This document shows, piece after piece, positions 37,043-46,088 of a stretch of DNA of 48,716 bases. Positions within the stretch are counted from its first letter, which is position 1; the number at the start of each line of letters is the position of its first letter. A model generated the notes under the pieces. The model ran no database searches. It was not told where the DNA came from and saw nothing but the letters and a program-made list of their open reading frames with translations. The translations under genes were made by a program, and so were the position numbers. Source of the stretch: JAEULH01 sp034382075 (GTDB lineage Bacteria; Pseudomonadota; Alphaproteobacteria; Rhodospirillales; Defluviicoccaceae); contig JAXMOZ010000013.1 of assembly GCA_034382075.1 (NCBI GenBank), positions 1 through 48,716 of the forward strand. The letters are read 5' to 3'.

Positions 37043-37477
37043 TCAGAAGGTCAGGCCGACGAAGCCCAGCAGCCGATGCCACGGCCCGCCCAGCCAGGCG
37101 GCCAGGCGGCGAAGCGGCTGCGACAGCGCCTCGCGGCGGTCGTCGAAGTCGTCGTGGCGGCTGGCGAAGTCGAGCGCCCGCTGGAGCGCGGCGCCGATCC
37201 GGTCGATGTCCGGCCGGTTCTTTTCCAGCTGATGCCCGGCCTCGTCCAAGGCGATGCCGATCAGGATCGCATCGTCGGCGTGCAGCCCGGCCAGAATGCG
37301 GCGAACCGCCAGCAGTTCGGCGGCAAGGTCGACGCCATGCACCGCTGGCACGCTGGTCTTCGTGTAGCGCGTGGTGACCACGCCTCGGCCCGGCGCCCAG
37401 CTCGACGGGAAGGAGCGCGCATCGTCCCAGGTGAACGCTTTTCCCGGATCACCGGTCGCAAAGTAGGCATTCGGCAT
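37043..37477 (-). CDS. hypothetical protein, helical C-terminus
   Basis: A 144-aa protein with a strong ribosome site (GGAGAGGGA) before the ATG at 37477. The N-terminal third (MPNAYFATGDPGKAFTWDDA, then VVTTRYTKTSVPAVHGVD) has no family I know. The C-terminal part is helical: AAELLAVRRILAGLHADDAI, DEAGHQLEKNRPDIDRIGAA and the end AAWLGGPWHRLLGFVGLTF. That end pattern resembles short C-terminal helical modules I associate with bacterial conflict-system proteins, but this is a weak recollection. No signal peptide. CTGCACTGCAC and TTGCACCGCAC motifs lie about 88-119 bases upstream of the start. Confidence 0.65.
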   Translation of the reverse strand: MPNAYFATGDPGKAFTWDDARSFPSSWAPGRGVVTTRYTKTSVPAVHGVDLAAELLAVRRILAGLHADDAILIGIALDEAGHQLEKNRPDIDRIGAALQRALDFASRHDDFDDRREALSQPLRRLAAWLGGPWHRLLGFVGLTF

Positions 37478-37809
37478 TCGACGTCCCTCTCCGCATTCTT
37501 CTTTGCTCTTGTGGCTCTCAATTGCACACCTCGGGCCTCGTCCTGTCAAACCCATTTCACCACGCTGCACTGCACTAAAGTGTTATTGCACCGCACCCTT
37601 GGACGAGTAATAGCGCTCGGTTTGGCGCTCAGGTCCGCGCATGGCAGGGCCGCGCGCCGGGGCATGGATCGTCCCGCCGATAGCTGGTAATTTTTTTGAC
37701 GTTCGACAGGCGAAGAGCGCCCCGGCGAAGGGGCACCCAACGAAGCTCTTCGCCCACCGCCGGTGGCTCCCGGCCATTGCGGCGGTTGTCTGGGAGGAGA
37801 GGGCACGCC
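37478..37809. other. 332-base divergent intergenic region
   Basis: It separates the 144-aa minus-strand gene from the CoA-transferase gene and so should hold both promoters. CTGCACTGCAC (37565-37575) and TTGCACCGCAC (37586-37596) stand out, and an AT-richer patch lies near 37685-37700. No gene is supported. Confidence 0.5.
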
Positions 37810-39168
37810 GTGACAGCCGAAACCGACGCGACTTCCGTGCGCCGCCGCCCCGCGAGGACCAGCGGGGAGGCCCCATCCGCCGAGACCATGGCCGGCGAAG
37901 CCGGGCCTGCCGACGCGCCAGCCGGCGAAGACGAGCGCGCCGCCGAGCCGCAGCCGCGGCCCGAAGGCGAAGGCCGGCTGCCGATGAGCGGCGTCCGGGT
38001 GATCGACGTCGGCACCTTCCTCGCCGGCCCCTACGCCGCGTCGATCATGGGCGAGTTCGGCGCCGAGGTGCTGAAGGTGGAGCACCCCATCGCCGGCGAC
38101 CCCATGCGCCGCTTCGGCACCGCCACCACGCGCCATGACGCGACGCTCGCCTGGCTCAGCGAGGCCCGCAACAAGAAGTCGGTCACCATCGACCTGCGCC
38201 AGCGCGAGGGCGTCGAGCTGTTCATCAAGCTCGTCGGCAAGGCTGACGTGCTGGTGGAGAATTTCCGCCCCGGAACCATGGAGGAGTGGGGGCTCGGTTG
38301 GGACGTGCTGAAGGACGCCAACCCCGGCCTGGTGATGCTCAGGGTGTCCGGCTACGGCCAGACCGGGCCCTACCGCCGCCGCCCGGGCTTTGCCCATATC
38401 GCCCACGCCATCGGCGGGCTGTCCTATCTGGCCGGCTTCCCCGGCGAGACCCCGGTCGTCCCGGGTGCGGCGCCGCTCGGCGACTACATTTCCAGCCTCT
38501 ACGGCACCATCGGGGTGATGCTGGCGCTGCGGCACAAGGACCAGACCGGGCGCGGCCAGGTCATCGACATCGGCATCTACGAAGCCGTCTTCCGGCAGAT
38601 GGAGGAGCTTGCCGCGGCCTACGGCCTGTTCGGCAAGATCCGCGAGCGAGAAGGCGCGGGCAGCTTCGTCGCCGTGCCCCACGGCCATTTCCGCACCGGC
38701 GACGACAAGTGGGTGGCGATCGCCTGCACCACCGACAAGATGTTCGAGCGCCTCGCCGAGGCCATGGAGCGGCCGGAACTCGCCTCGCACACCCTCTACG
38801 GCGAGCAGCGCAAGCGGCTCGCCGCCCGCGACGAGGTCAACAAGATCGTCATCGAGTGGACCCTGTCGCTGACCCGCGACGAATTGATGGCCCGCTGCCT
38901 GGACAAGGAGGTGCCGGTCGGCAAGCTCAACAGCATCGCCGACATCTTCGCCGACGAGCACTTCCAGGCCCGCGGCAACATCCTCGAAGTTGCCGAGGAC
39001 GGGATGAAGGTGGCGATCCCGGGGGTGGTGCCGACCCTGTCGGAGAGCCCGGGGCGGGTGACCAACCTCGGGCCGGCGCTCGGCAACGCCACCTACGAGG
39101 TGATGCGCGAACTCCTGGAGCTGTCCGCCGCCGACATCGCCTCGCTGCGCCAGCGCAAGATCATCTAG
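37810..39168 (+). CDS. CaiB/BaiF family CoA-transferase, copy 1
   Basis: A 452-aa family III CoA-transferase that would move CoA between carboxylic acids. After a 55-residue Ala/Glu/Pro-rich N-terminal extension, the family start is LPMSGVRVIDVGTFLAGPYAASIMGEFGAEVLKVEHP, then NKKSVTIDLRQREGVELFIKL, VLVENFRPGTMEEWGLGWDVL, SGYGQTGPYRRRPGFAHIAHA and the presumed catalytic Asp225 in APLGDYISSLYG. A GTG at 37810 with GGGAGGAGAGG upstream is the best start; the ATG at 37984 would remove the extension. Substrate acids are unknown; the next gene is a clear paralogue. Confidence 0.9.
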   Translation: MTAETDATSVRRRPARTSGEAPSAETMAGEAGPADAPAGEDERAAEPQPRPEGEGRLPMSGVRVIDVGTFLAGPYAASIMGEFGAEVLKVEHPIAGDPMRRFGTATTRHDATLAWLSEARNKKSVTIDLRQREGVELFIKLVGKADVLVENFRPGTMEEWGLGWDVLKDANPGLVMLRVSGYGQTGPYRRRPGFAHIAHAIGGLSYLAGFPGETPVVPGAAPLGDYISSLYGTIGVMLALRHKDQTGRGQVIDIGIYEAVFRQMEELAAAYGLFGKIREREGAGSFVAVPHGHFRTGDDKWVAIACTTDKMFERLAEAMERPELASHTLYGEQRKRLAARDEVNKIVIEWTLSLTRDELMARCLDKEVPVGKLNSIADIFADEHFQARGNILEVAEDGMKVAIPGVVPTLSESPGRVTNLGPALGNATYEVMRELLELSAADIASLRQRKII

Positions 39169-39197
39169 GGGCCGCACCATGAGCCCGAGAGCGTGCA

Positions 39198-39297
39198 ATT
39201 GCGAGGAGGCGAAGCCGACGAAGCCGTAGGGCGGGTCGAGGCGAAGCCGGCCCCGCCGACAAAACGGCGGGTTACGCCTCCGGCTAACCCGCCCTAC
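39198..39297. repeat. interspersed repeat and long inverted repeat between CoA-transferase genes
   Basis: Positions 39198-39219 share 21 of 22 bases with the reverse complement of the element near 4603-4625. Adjacent, GTAGGGCGGGT (39226-39236) pairs perfectly with ACCCGCCCTAC (39287-39297) around a 50-base loop that itself contains CGGCGGGT-type sequence. This looks like two mobile palindromic elements inserted side by side. Confidence 0.6.
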
Positions 39298-39353
39298 CGG
39301 AACGAGGCCGTTAGTTCTTTTTGTGAGCGAAGGCAATGCAGAGGACTCCGGAC

Positions 39354-40574
39354 ATGACTGATGGAGCCGGCAACAGCAATCTCCCCTTGAGCGGCATTCG
39401 CGTCATCGACGTCGCCACCGTCATCGCCGCGCCCTACACCGCGGCAATCATGGGCGAGTTCGGCGCCGAGGTGCTGAAGGTCGAGCATCCCGTGGGCGGC
39501 GACGCCTGCCGCCGGTTCGGCACCCCGACCAAGCGCGGCGACACGCTGACCTGGCTCAGCGAGGCCCGGAACAAGAAGTCGGTGACCATCGACCTGCACC
39601 GGCCGGACGGTGTCGAGCTGTTCAAAAAGCTCATCGCCGAAACCGACGTGCTCTGCGAGAACTTCCGCACCGGCACCCTGGAGCGCTGGGGGCTGGGCTG
39701 GGAGGTGCTGCGCAAGGTGAACCCGCGGCTGATCATGCTGCGCGTCACCGGCTACGGCCAGACCGGGCCTTATGCCGACCGCCCCGGTTTCGCCCGCATC
39801 GCCCACGCGGTCGGCGGCCTCGCCTATCTCGCCGGCATGCCCAAAGGAACGCCGGTCACGCCGGGCTCGACCACGCTTGGCGACTACATGTCCGGGCTCT
39901 ACGGCTGCATCGGCGTGCTGATGGCGCTTCGCTACCGCGACGCCACCGGCCGCGGCCAATACATCGACACCGCGCTTTACGAGTCGGTGTTCCGCTGCAC
40001 CGACGAGCTGGTTCCGGCCTACGGCATGTTCGGCACGGTGCGCGAGCGCCACGGCCCGCACATCGAGAGCGCCTGCCCTTATGGCCATTTCCCGACCAAG
40101 GACGGCAAGTGGGTGGCGATCGCCTGCACCACCGACAAGCTGTTCGCCCGCCTGGCCGAGGCCATGGGCCGCTCCGAGCTCGCCTCCAGCAGCCTCTACG
40201 GCGAGCAGAAGACCAGGCTCGAGAACCGCCACGACGTCAACGAGATCGTCCGCGACTGGTGCGGCTCGCTCAGCCGCGAGGACGTGCTGGCCCGCTGCAA
40301 CAAGACCGACGCGCCGGCGGGGCCGCTCAACAACATCGCCGACATTTTCGGCAACCGCCAGTTCCACGCCCGGCGCAACATGGTCGCGATCGACGACCCC
40401 GACATCGGCGAGACGGTGATCGTCCCCAACGTGATCCCCAGGATGTCGGAGACGCCGGGGCGGATCGAAACCCTCGGCCCCCGCCTCGGCCAGCACACCG
40501 ACGAGATCCTGACCGGCCTGCTCGGTCTCTCCGAAGGCGAGATCGCCGAGCTCAGGCAGAAGCGGGTGATCTGA
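39354..40574 (+). CDS. CaiB/BaiF family CoA-transferase, copy 2
   Basis: A 406-aa paralogue of the previous gene. Matching blocks are LPLSGIRVIDVATVIAAPYT, IMGEFGAEVLKVEHPVGGDA, EARNKKSVTIDLHRPDGVEL, VTGYGQTGPYADRPGFARIA and Asp177 in TTLGDYMSGLYG. It lacks the long N-terminal extension of copy 1. AGAGGA stands 8 bases before the ATG at 39354; an in-frame ATG at 39336 is also possible. Two tandem family III genes suggest either two subunits of one enzyme or duplicated enzymes for related acyl-CoA substrates (inference). Confidence 0.9.
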   Translation: MTDGAGNSNLPLSGIRVIDVATVIAAPYTAAIMGEFGAEVLKVEHPVGGDACRRFGTPTKRGDTLTWLSEARNKKSVTIDLHRPDGVELFKKLIAETDVLCENFRTGTLERWGLGWEVLRKVNPRLIMLRVTGYGQTGPYADRPGFARIAHAVGGLAYLAGMPKGTPVTPGSTTLGDYMSGLYGCIGVLMALRYRDATGRGQYIDTALYESVFRCTDELVPAYGMFGTVRERHGPHIESACPYGHFPTKDGKWVAIACTTDKLFARLAEAMGRSELASSSLYGEQKTRLENRHDVNEIVRDWCGSLSREDVLARCNKTDAPAGPLNNIADIFGNRQFHARRNMVAIDDPDIGETVIVPNVIPRMSETPGRIETLGPRLGQHTDEILTGLLGLSEGEIAELRQKRVI

Positions 40575-40963
40575 TGCGTCGCCAGTGAAGTCCGGTCTTG
40601 GACGCGTGCCCGCCATTGGCGGCGGCGGCAGGCCCCGGCGTCCACCGTCTCGTCTCCGCGCCATGAGGCGGCGCCCGCCCGTGGGGGCTTAGCGGCAGCC
40701 CTTTCCCAAAGAGAGCGCCAACCAGGTCGGGGACCGGAAGCGCGCTTCTTCCTCGGCCGCAAGCTGGACGGCGAACTCGCGCTCCGTTTACTACCAATGT
40801 TGTTCGTGGTATACTTGCCTCTCAAATAATGGGCCGTTTAGGCCGCAGATGAGAGCCGCAGCACAGGCGGCCTGCGCAGGGACTTCCCGCCTCCGAGACC
40901 TACGTTGCCAGCCGGGCGCTTGCGCGCCGGATGGGGGAATGGTGCGTGCGGACGGAGGAAGCA
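40575..40963. other. 389-base gap upstream of first RTX gene
   Basis: No convincing gene. The segment around 40780-40850 is less GC-rich (TACTACCAATGTTGTTCGTG, then GTATACTTGCCTCTCAAATA) and probably contains the RTX promoter; TATACT at about 40811 could be a -10 element. Frames on both strands are short and Arg/Pro-rich. Confidence 0.45.
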
Positions 40964-42310
40964 ATGGCGACCTATACCGGAACATCCGGAAATGACTCGA
41001 TCGACATACCCGTAGCTTACGCAAATCCCGGCGTGGTCGATGCCAAGGCCTACGGCTATGGCGGCAACGACAGCATCACCGTCGATTATGAGTTGAGCTA
41101 CGACGAGGAAACCTACTCGTACCAGGCGGGGACCTACTCCGGTCAGGTCGAGATCCATGGAGGCGCTGGAAACGACAGCATCGGCAATGGACAATATTTG
41201 CACCTATACGAAACCAACGCGCCGGTGATCGATGATGTGGTCAACAGGTTCTACGGAGAGGGCGGTAACGACACGCTGACGTCCTATCTTGTCACGTACA
41301 AGTATGACCAGCAGGGGCAGAGCGTCGAATACCTGCACGGCGGCACCGGCAACGACACCTACCGGATCGCCCAGGCGAACGATCATGTCATAGAGAAGGC
41401 CGGTGAAGGCACGGACACCATCAGGGCCATGTTCGCGTCGTCCTTCGACAACGACACGGTGGTGATGCCGGCGAACGTGGAGAACGTCGTTCTGGAAAGC
41501 GACGACTGGGGATGCCTGTTTCCGTCCTCGCTGACGGTCGAAGGAAATGACCTGAACAACCGGATCGTCGGGAACGAGATCGGCAACGAGCTCAAGGGCG
41601 GGGGCGGCAACGACACCCTCTTTGGCGGCCTCAGCGATCTTTTTGGAGAGCCCGTGCCTGACATCCTTCGCGGCGGCGCCGGCGACGACAGGATCTACGG
41701 CGGCCGGAGCGACGACGACCGCGCCGACGGGCCGGACAGCATCTACGGCGACGACGGCAACGACGACGTTTGGGCCGGCGGCGGCGACGACGAGGTCTGG
41801 GGCGGGGCCGGCAACGACAACCTCTACGGCCAGAGCGGCAACGACACCCTGCGCGGCGGCGACGGCAACGAGCGGGTCTACGGCGGCACCGGCAACGACA
41901 CCCTCTATGGCGACGACGGCGTCGATGCCGTTCGTGGCGGCGAGGGTCTCGACCGGCTCTATGGCGGCAGCGGGAACGACCGCTTCGACTACGACGCGAT
42001 CGCCGACTCCAAGCCCGGCAGCTCGACCCGCGACGTGATCTTCGACTTCGAGGGCATCGGCGGCGCGTCCGGCGACCGCATCGACCTCGCCACCATCGAC
42101 GCCAAAACCGGGGTGTCCGGCAACCAGGCGTTCGCCTTCATCGGCACCGCCGCCTTCACCGGCGCGGGCCAAGTGCGGGTGACCGACGCCGGCGCAGATA
42201 CGCTGATCCAGGCCAACACCGGCGGGAGCCTCTCGCCCGAGCTCGAGATCGCGGCGCAGGACGCGGGCGTCCAGCCCGGCCAGTGGGTGGCGGGCGACTT
42301 CATCCTGTAG
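40964..42310 (+). CDS. RTX-type calcium-binding protein, copy 1
   Basis: A 448-aa Asp/Gly/Asn-rich protein. It starts MATYTGTSGNDSIDIPVAYA with GGAGGA five bases upstream. Nonapeptide GGxGxDxUx repeats appear from about residue 65, densely from 205 to 335 (GGGGNDTLFGG, GGAGDDRIYGG, GQSGNDTLRGG, GGTGNDTLYGD). These fold into calcium-loaded beta rolls. The C-terminal 115 residues (NDRFDYDAIADSKPGSSTRD, then DRIDLATIDAKTG and GNQAFAFIGTAAFTGAG) resemble the serralysin C-terminal domain, which carries the type I secretion signal. There is no catalytic domain and no type I secretion gene nearby, so its role outside the cell is unknown; an adhesin or surface matrix role is possible. Confidence 0.88.
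   Translation: MATYTGTSGNDSIDIPVAYANPGVVDAKAYGYGGNDSITVDYELSYDEETYSYQAGTYSGQVEIHGGAGNDSIGNGQYLHLYETNAPVIDDVVNRFYGEGGNDTLTSYLVTYKYDQQGQSVEYLHGGTGNDTYRIAQANDHVIEKAGEGTDTIRAMFASSFDNDTVVMPANVENVVLESDDWGCLFPSSLTVEGNDLNNRIVGNEIGNELKGGGGNDTLFGGLSDLFGEPVPDILRGGAGDDRIYGGRSDDDRADGPDSIYGDDGNDDVWAGGGDDEVWGGAGNDNLYGQSGNDTLRGGDGNERVYGGTGNDTLYGDDGVDAVRGGEGLDRLYGGSGNDRFDYDAIADSKPGSSTRDVIFDFEGIGGASGDRIDLATIDAKTGVSGNQAFAFIGTAAFTGAGQVRVTDAGADTLIQANTGGSLSPELEIAAQDAGVQPGQWVAGDFIL
41693..42310 (+). repeat. 618-base direct repeat, copy A (RTX C-terminal half)
   Basis: This segment and 43575-44192 are exactly the same length (618 bases, 206 codons) and nearly identical by eye, with scattered substitutions and no indels in the parts compared. 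The N-terminal parts of the two genes are far more diverged. Confidence 0.8.
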
Positions 42311-42701
42311 GCCTGCGACCCTTCATGGCCAAGGCCGGCCTCGCGTCGTTCGCGCGAGGCTGGCAGCGGCCGGAGGATGCCGCCGTGGCTCTCGTTGCCG
42401 GCGCCGGCGGGGACCCGTCGATGAACTCGCCGGTCACCAGCATCTCCATCGAACATTGCAGCCCGACGCGGCCTCGTCTCCAGCAACCAGAGCCTGCTCT
42501 TGTTCTCCTCTTCTTGACTATTTACTTTTGGCGAATTTCGCACTAATATCTTCGCCATTGTGGACACCGCGGCGGGACGCTGAATGATCCCGCGGTTCAG
42601 GTGTCCACGGGGGCTTCCGCCTTCGAGACGCGTATGGCCAGGACGAGCAAGAGCGCTCGCCCGATGAGGCCAAGCGTTCCGATAGCGTGGTGGGGGCCAC
42701 G
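42311..42701. other. 391-base gap holding a duplication scar and second RTX promoter region
   Basis: The first part (about 42325-42451) is made of fragments homologous to the minus-strand genes found after the second RTX gene. The rest (about 42452-42701) includes an AT-richer patch near 42515-42560 that likely serves as promoter for the second RTX gene. No intact gene. Confidence 0.7.
42325..42451 (-). pseudogene. composite remnant: ECH internal fragment fused to lipoprotein 3' end
   Basis: Read on the minus strand, 42416-42451 is identical over 36 bases to 45482-45517 inside the enoyl-CoA hydratase-like gene (peptide MEMLVTGEFID). Immediately after it, to about 42325, comes sequence homologous to 44213-44283, the 3' end of the propeller-like lipoprotein gene (peptide HGGILRPLPA in both). 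The order is the same as in the intact locus but about 1.2 kb is missing between the pieces. This is a relic of a tandem duplication followed by internal deletion. Confidence 0.85.
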
Positions 42702-44192
42702 ATGGCGACCTTTACTGGAACACCTTCTGTCGACGTTATCACGCCCGACGAGGTCTCGGCCGGAGTAAGCGCTGTGCCGGCGGACAGCCGTCCCTCGACG
42801 GCAGCCGACACGATCACCGGTCTTGCCGGCAATGACACCCTAGACGGCGGCGGCGGCGCCGACACCATTCGAGGCGGCGACGGCGACGACCAAGTGTTCA
42901 TGAAGCTGTTCTTGACTGAGACGACAGGGGAGACGATCAGGTTCTCGGGAACGGCATCCCTCTACGGCGATGCTGGAAATGACACTCTGTCCAACACGTA
43001 CGACGGGCAATACCTCGACTTCGATGCCGCAATATTCCGCTTCTACGGAGGCGCAGGCAACGATGAGTTGGCGGCGACCTACTACTACCCCTTCACTGAA
43101 TCTACGAACTACGGTGCCGCGACAGATTTTCTCTATGGAGGCACCGGCAATGACCGGTATGATTTGTGGGAGAGCACTGATGCCGTAGTCGAGAACTCCG
43201 GAGAGGGCTACGACTCGGTGCACATGCACGGAGATGATTACATCCTGCCGGGCAACGTAGAAAAGCTGGAGTTGTCCTACGTCGAATGGGACGAAGCAAC
43301 CGGCTTCCGCGGCACGGGCAACAATCTCGACAACACGATCGTCGGCAGTACCTCCAGCGATATCCTTGATGGCGGCGCGGGCAACGACAAGATCTTCGGA
43401 ATGCCGACGGATCAGTATGTTGATATAGGGGATCACGACACCATCCGGGGCGGCGACGGCAACGACATCCTCTACGCCGGCAGCGGGCCGGGCGATGATA
43501 CCCAAGACGGCAACGACATCCTCTACGGCGACCTGGGCAGCGACACGATCTATGGCCAGCTCGGCAACGACAAGATCTACGGCGGGCGGAGCGACGACGA
43601 CCGCGCCGACGGGCCGGACACCATCTATGGCGACGACGGCAACGACGACGTTTGGGCCGGCGGCGGCGGCGACACCGTTCAAGGCGGCGCCGGCAACGAC
43701 AACCTCTACGGCCAGAGCGGCAACGACACCCTGCGCGGCGGCGAGGGCGACGAGCGGGTCTACGGCGGCACCGGCAACGACACCCTCTATGGCGACGCCG
43801 GCGTCGATACCGTTCGCGGCGGCGAGGGTGTCGACCGGCTCTATGGCGGCAGCGGGAACGACCGCTTCGACTACGACGCGATCGCCGACTCCAAGCCCGG
43901 CGGCTCGACCCGCGACGTGATCTTCGACTTCGAGGGCATCGGCGGCGCCGCCGCCGACCGGATCGACCTCGCCGGCATCGACGCCAACACCGGGCCTTCC
44001 GGCAACCAGGCGTTCGCCTTCATCGGCACCGCGGCGTTCACCGGCGCGGGCCAAGTGCGGGTCACCGGATCCGGCGCAGATACGCTGGTCCAGGCCAACA
44101 CCGGCGGCAGCCTGTCGCCCGAACTCGAGGTCGCGGTGCAGGACGCGGGCACCCAGCCCAGTCAGTGGGTGGCGGGCGACTTCATCCTCTAG
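42702..44192 (+). CDS. RTX-type calcium-binding protein, copy 2
   Basis: A 496-aa protein built like copy 1. It starts MATFTGTPSVDVITPDEVSA; an in-frame GTG at 42687 is an alternative. RTX nonapeptides appear from about residue 47 (GGGGADTIRGGDGDD), with an interrupted middle region, then a dense array from about 220 to 385 and the same serralysin-like C-terminal domain ending QWVAGDFIL. It has additional repeats compared with copy 1. The last 206 codons are nearly identical to copy 1 while the first half has diverged, pointing to duplication with later gene conversion or strong constraint on the secretion end. It converges on the lipoprotein gene 34 bases away. Confidence 0.88.
   Translation: MATFTGTPSVDVITPDEVSAGVSAVPADSRPSTAADTITGLAGNDTLDGGGGADTIRGGDGDDQVFMKLFLTETTGETIRFSGTASLYGDAGNDTLSNTYDGQYLDFDAAIFRFYGGAGNDELAATYYYPFTESTNYGAATDFLYGGTGNDRYDLWESTDAVVENSGEGYDSVHMHGDDYILPGNVEKLELSYVEWDEATGFRGTGNNLDNTIVGSTSSDILDGGAGNDKIFGMPTDQYVDIGDHDTIRGGDGNDILYAGSGPGDDTQDGNDILYGDLGSDTIYGQLGNDKIYGGRSDDDRADGPDTIYGDDGNDDVWAGGGGDTVQGGAGNDNLYGQSGNDTLRGGEGDERVYGGTGNDTLYGDAGVDTVRGGEGVDRLYGGSGNDRFDYDAIADSKPGGSTRDVIFDFEGIGGAAADRIDLAGIDANTGPSGNQAFAFIGTAAFTGAGQVRVTGSGADTLVQANTGGSLSPELEVAVQDAGTQPSQWVAGDFIL
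43575..44192 (+). repeat. 618-base direct repeat, copy B (RTX C-terminal half)
   Basis: Counterpart of 41693-42310; same length and nearly identical. The similarity continues about 90 bases past the stop codon into the 3' end of the downstream minus-strand gene (44213-44283), which shows that the duplicated unit was larger than the RTX gene. Confidence 0.8.
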
Positions 44193-44226
44193 GCCCGGCG
44201 AACCTGCGGTGAAGGCCGGCCTCGCG

Positions 44227-45165
44227 TCATCGGCGCGGGGCCGGCAGCGGCCGGAGGATGCCGCCGTGGTTCTCATCGTCGGTGCCGACGAAGAGCTGAC
44301 GCTGGCCGCCCTCCTCACGTACCGCCAGGCTTTCCACCTTCAGCCCGTCGAGGACGGCGAGCACCTCCGGCTTGGCCTGCAGTTCGGGCCCGCCGCCGCC
44401 GATCCTGCCGATCCGATAGACGATGCTGCGGAAGGGGCCGTTGTCCGGATCCGCTGACGTCCCCTCCGGGTCGAGGGTGGAAGCGGCGTATATCCCGCCG
44501 TCGCGATCGACGTCCAAGGCGACGATCGCGCGGTTGAAGAGCGGCTGTCCCGCTCCGTCGCGGGCGCTCGCTGGCAAGACGAAGGAGACGGAGCCGACCG
44601 GGCCTTCGACGCGCAACGGCTCGACGCCGAGCCTCGCCCACCTCAAGAGCGTGCGATCCTTGCCGGAGTTGCGCTCGGCCCACAACAGGATCGGGCTGCC
44701 GCCGCCGGCCGCCGCCACCGCCATGGCCTCGACGTTGAAATAGTCGGTGAAGTCGCGCCAGCGCACCGCGTCCAGGATCTCCACCGCATCGCCCCGGACC
44801 TGCGCGAGAAAGATCCGGTCGAAGGGGCCGGCGTCGTCGCCGCTCTCGGCCAGCAGCAGCTTGTCCGTGCCGGGGATCGCCGCCACCGCTTCCAGGTCGC
44901 TGCTGGGAGCCTCAGGGAACTTGGGCGTGGCGTCGATGCGCTGGACGCCGTCGAGGGACACCGGCAGCGTCAGGATGCTGACCCTGGGGAGGTCGCCCTC
45001 CTTGGGGGTCTTGGCGTCGTGGACGGCGAGGAACCGGTCGCCGCCAAGCCACGCCAAGCCGCTCAGGTCGAGGAGCGGCGCCGGCGGCTTCGCCTCCGGC
45101 GTCGCGGTGCCGGCGCACCCGGCCAAGGCCAGCGCCGTGAGCGCGGCAGCGAGCGTTGTTTTCAT
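44227..45165 (-). CDS. lipoprotein with predicted beta-propeller (esterase/phytase-like)
   Basis: A 312-aa lipoprotein: MKTTLAAALTALALAGC gives lipidated Cys17. The mature protein has repeated short beta units: LLDLSGLAWLGGDRFLAVHD, DLEAVAAIPGTDKLLLAESG, YFNVEAMAVAAAGGGSPILL, AIVALDVDRDGGIYAASTLD and KVESLAVREEGGQRQLFVGT. These S/D-x-E-G/A-h blade patterns recall the esterase-like-activity-of-phytase or SdiA-regulated propellers; the exact family is uncertain. The ATG at 45165 was chosen from the signal peptide; AGAGGC lies upstream. A piece of its 3' end is duplicated at about 42325-42410. It lies 38 bases downstream of the ECH-like gene on the same strand, probably co-transcribed. Confidence 0.8.
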   Translation of the reverse strand: MKTTLAAALTALALAGCAGTATPEAKPPAPLLDLSGLAWLGGDRFLAVHDAKTPKEGDLPRVSILTLPVSLDGVQRIDATPKFPEAPSSDLEAVAAIPGTDKLLLAESGDDAGPFDRIFLAQVRGDAVEILDAVRWRDFTDYFNVEAMAVAAAGGGSPILLWAERNSGKDRTLLRWARLGVEPLRVEGPVGSVSFVLPASARDGAGQPLFNRAIVALDVDRDGGIYAASTLDPEGTSADPDNGPFRSIVYRIGRIGGGGPELQAKPEVLAVLDGLKVESLAVREEGGQRQLFVGTDDENHGGILRPLPAPRR

Positions 45166-45203
45166 CGAGCCTCTGCGAAAAGCGCGGTGCGAACAGGTGC
45201 GGC

Positions 45204-46016
<813 letters not shown>

Positions 46017-46088
46017 GGCTCGCCCTCCCTTGCTTGAGCTGGTTTAAGAACGCGCGTATCGAAGGGCAAGGGGCGCGCTTGGAGAGCC

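Noticed and set aside
41580..43860. Regular short repeats that might suggest a CRISPR or satellite array
   Set aside because: They are the coding repeats of RTX nonapeptides, with no spacer-repeat alternation and a continuous reading frame.
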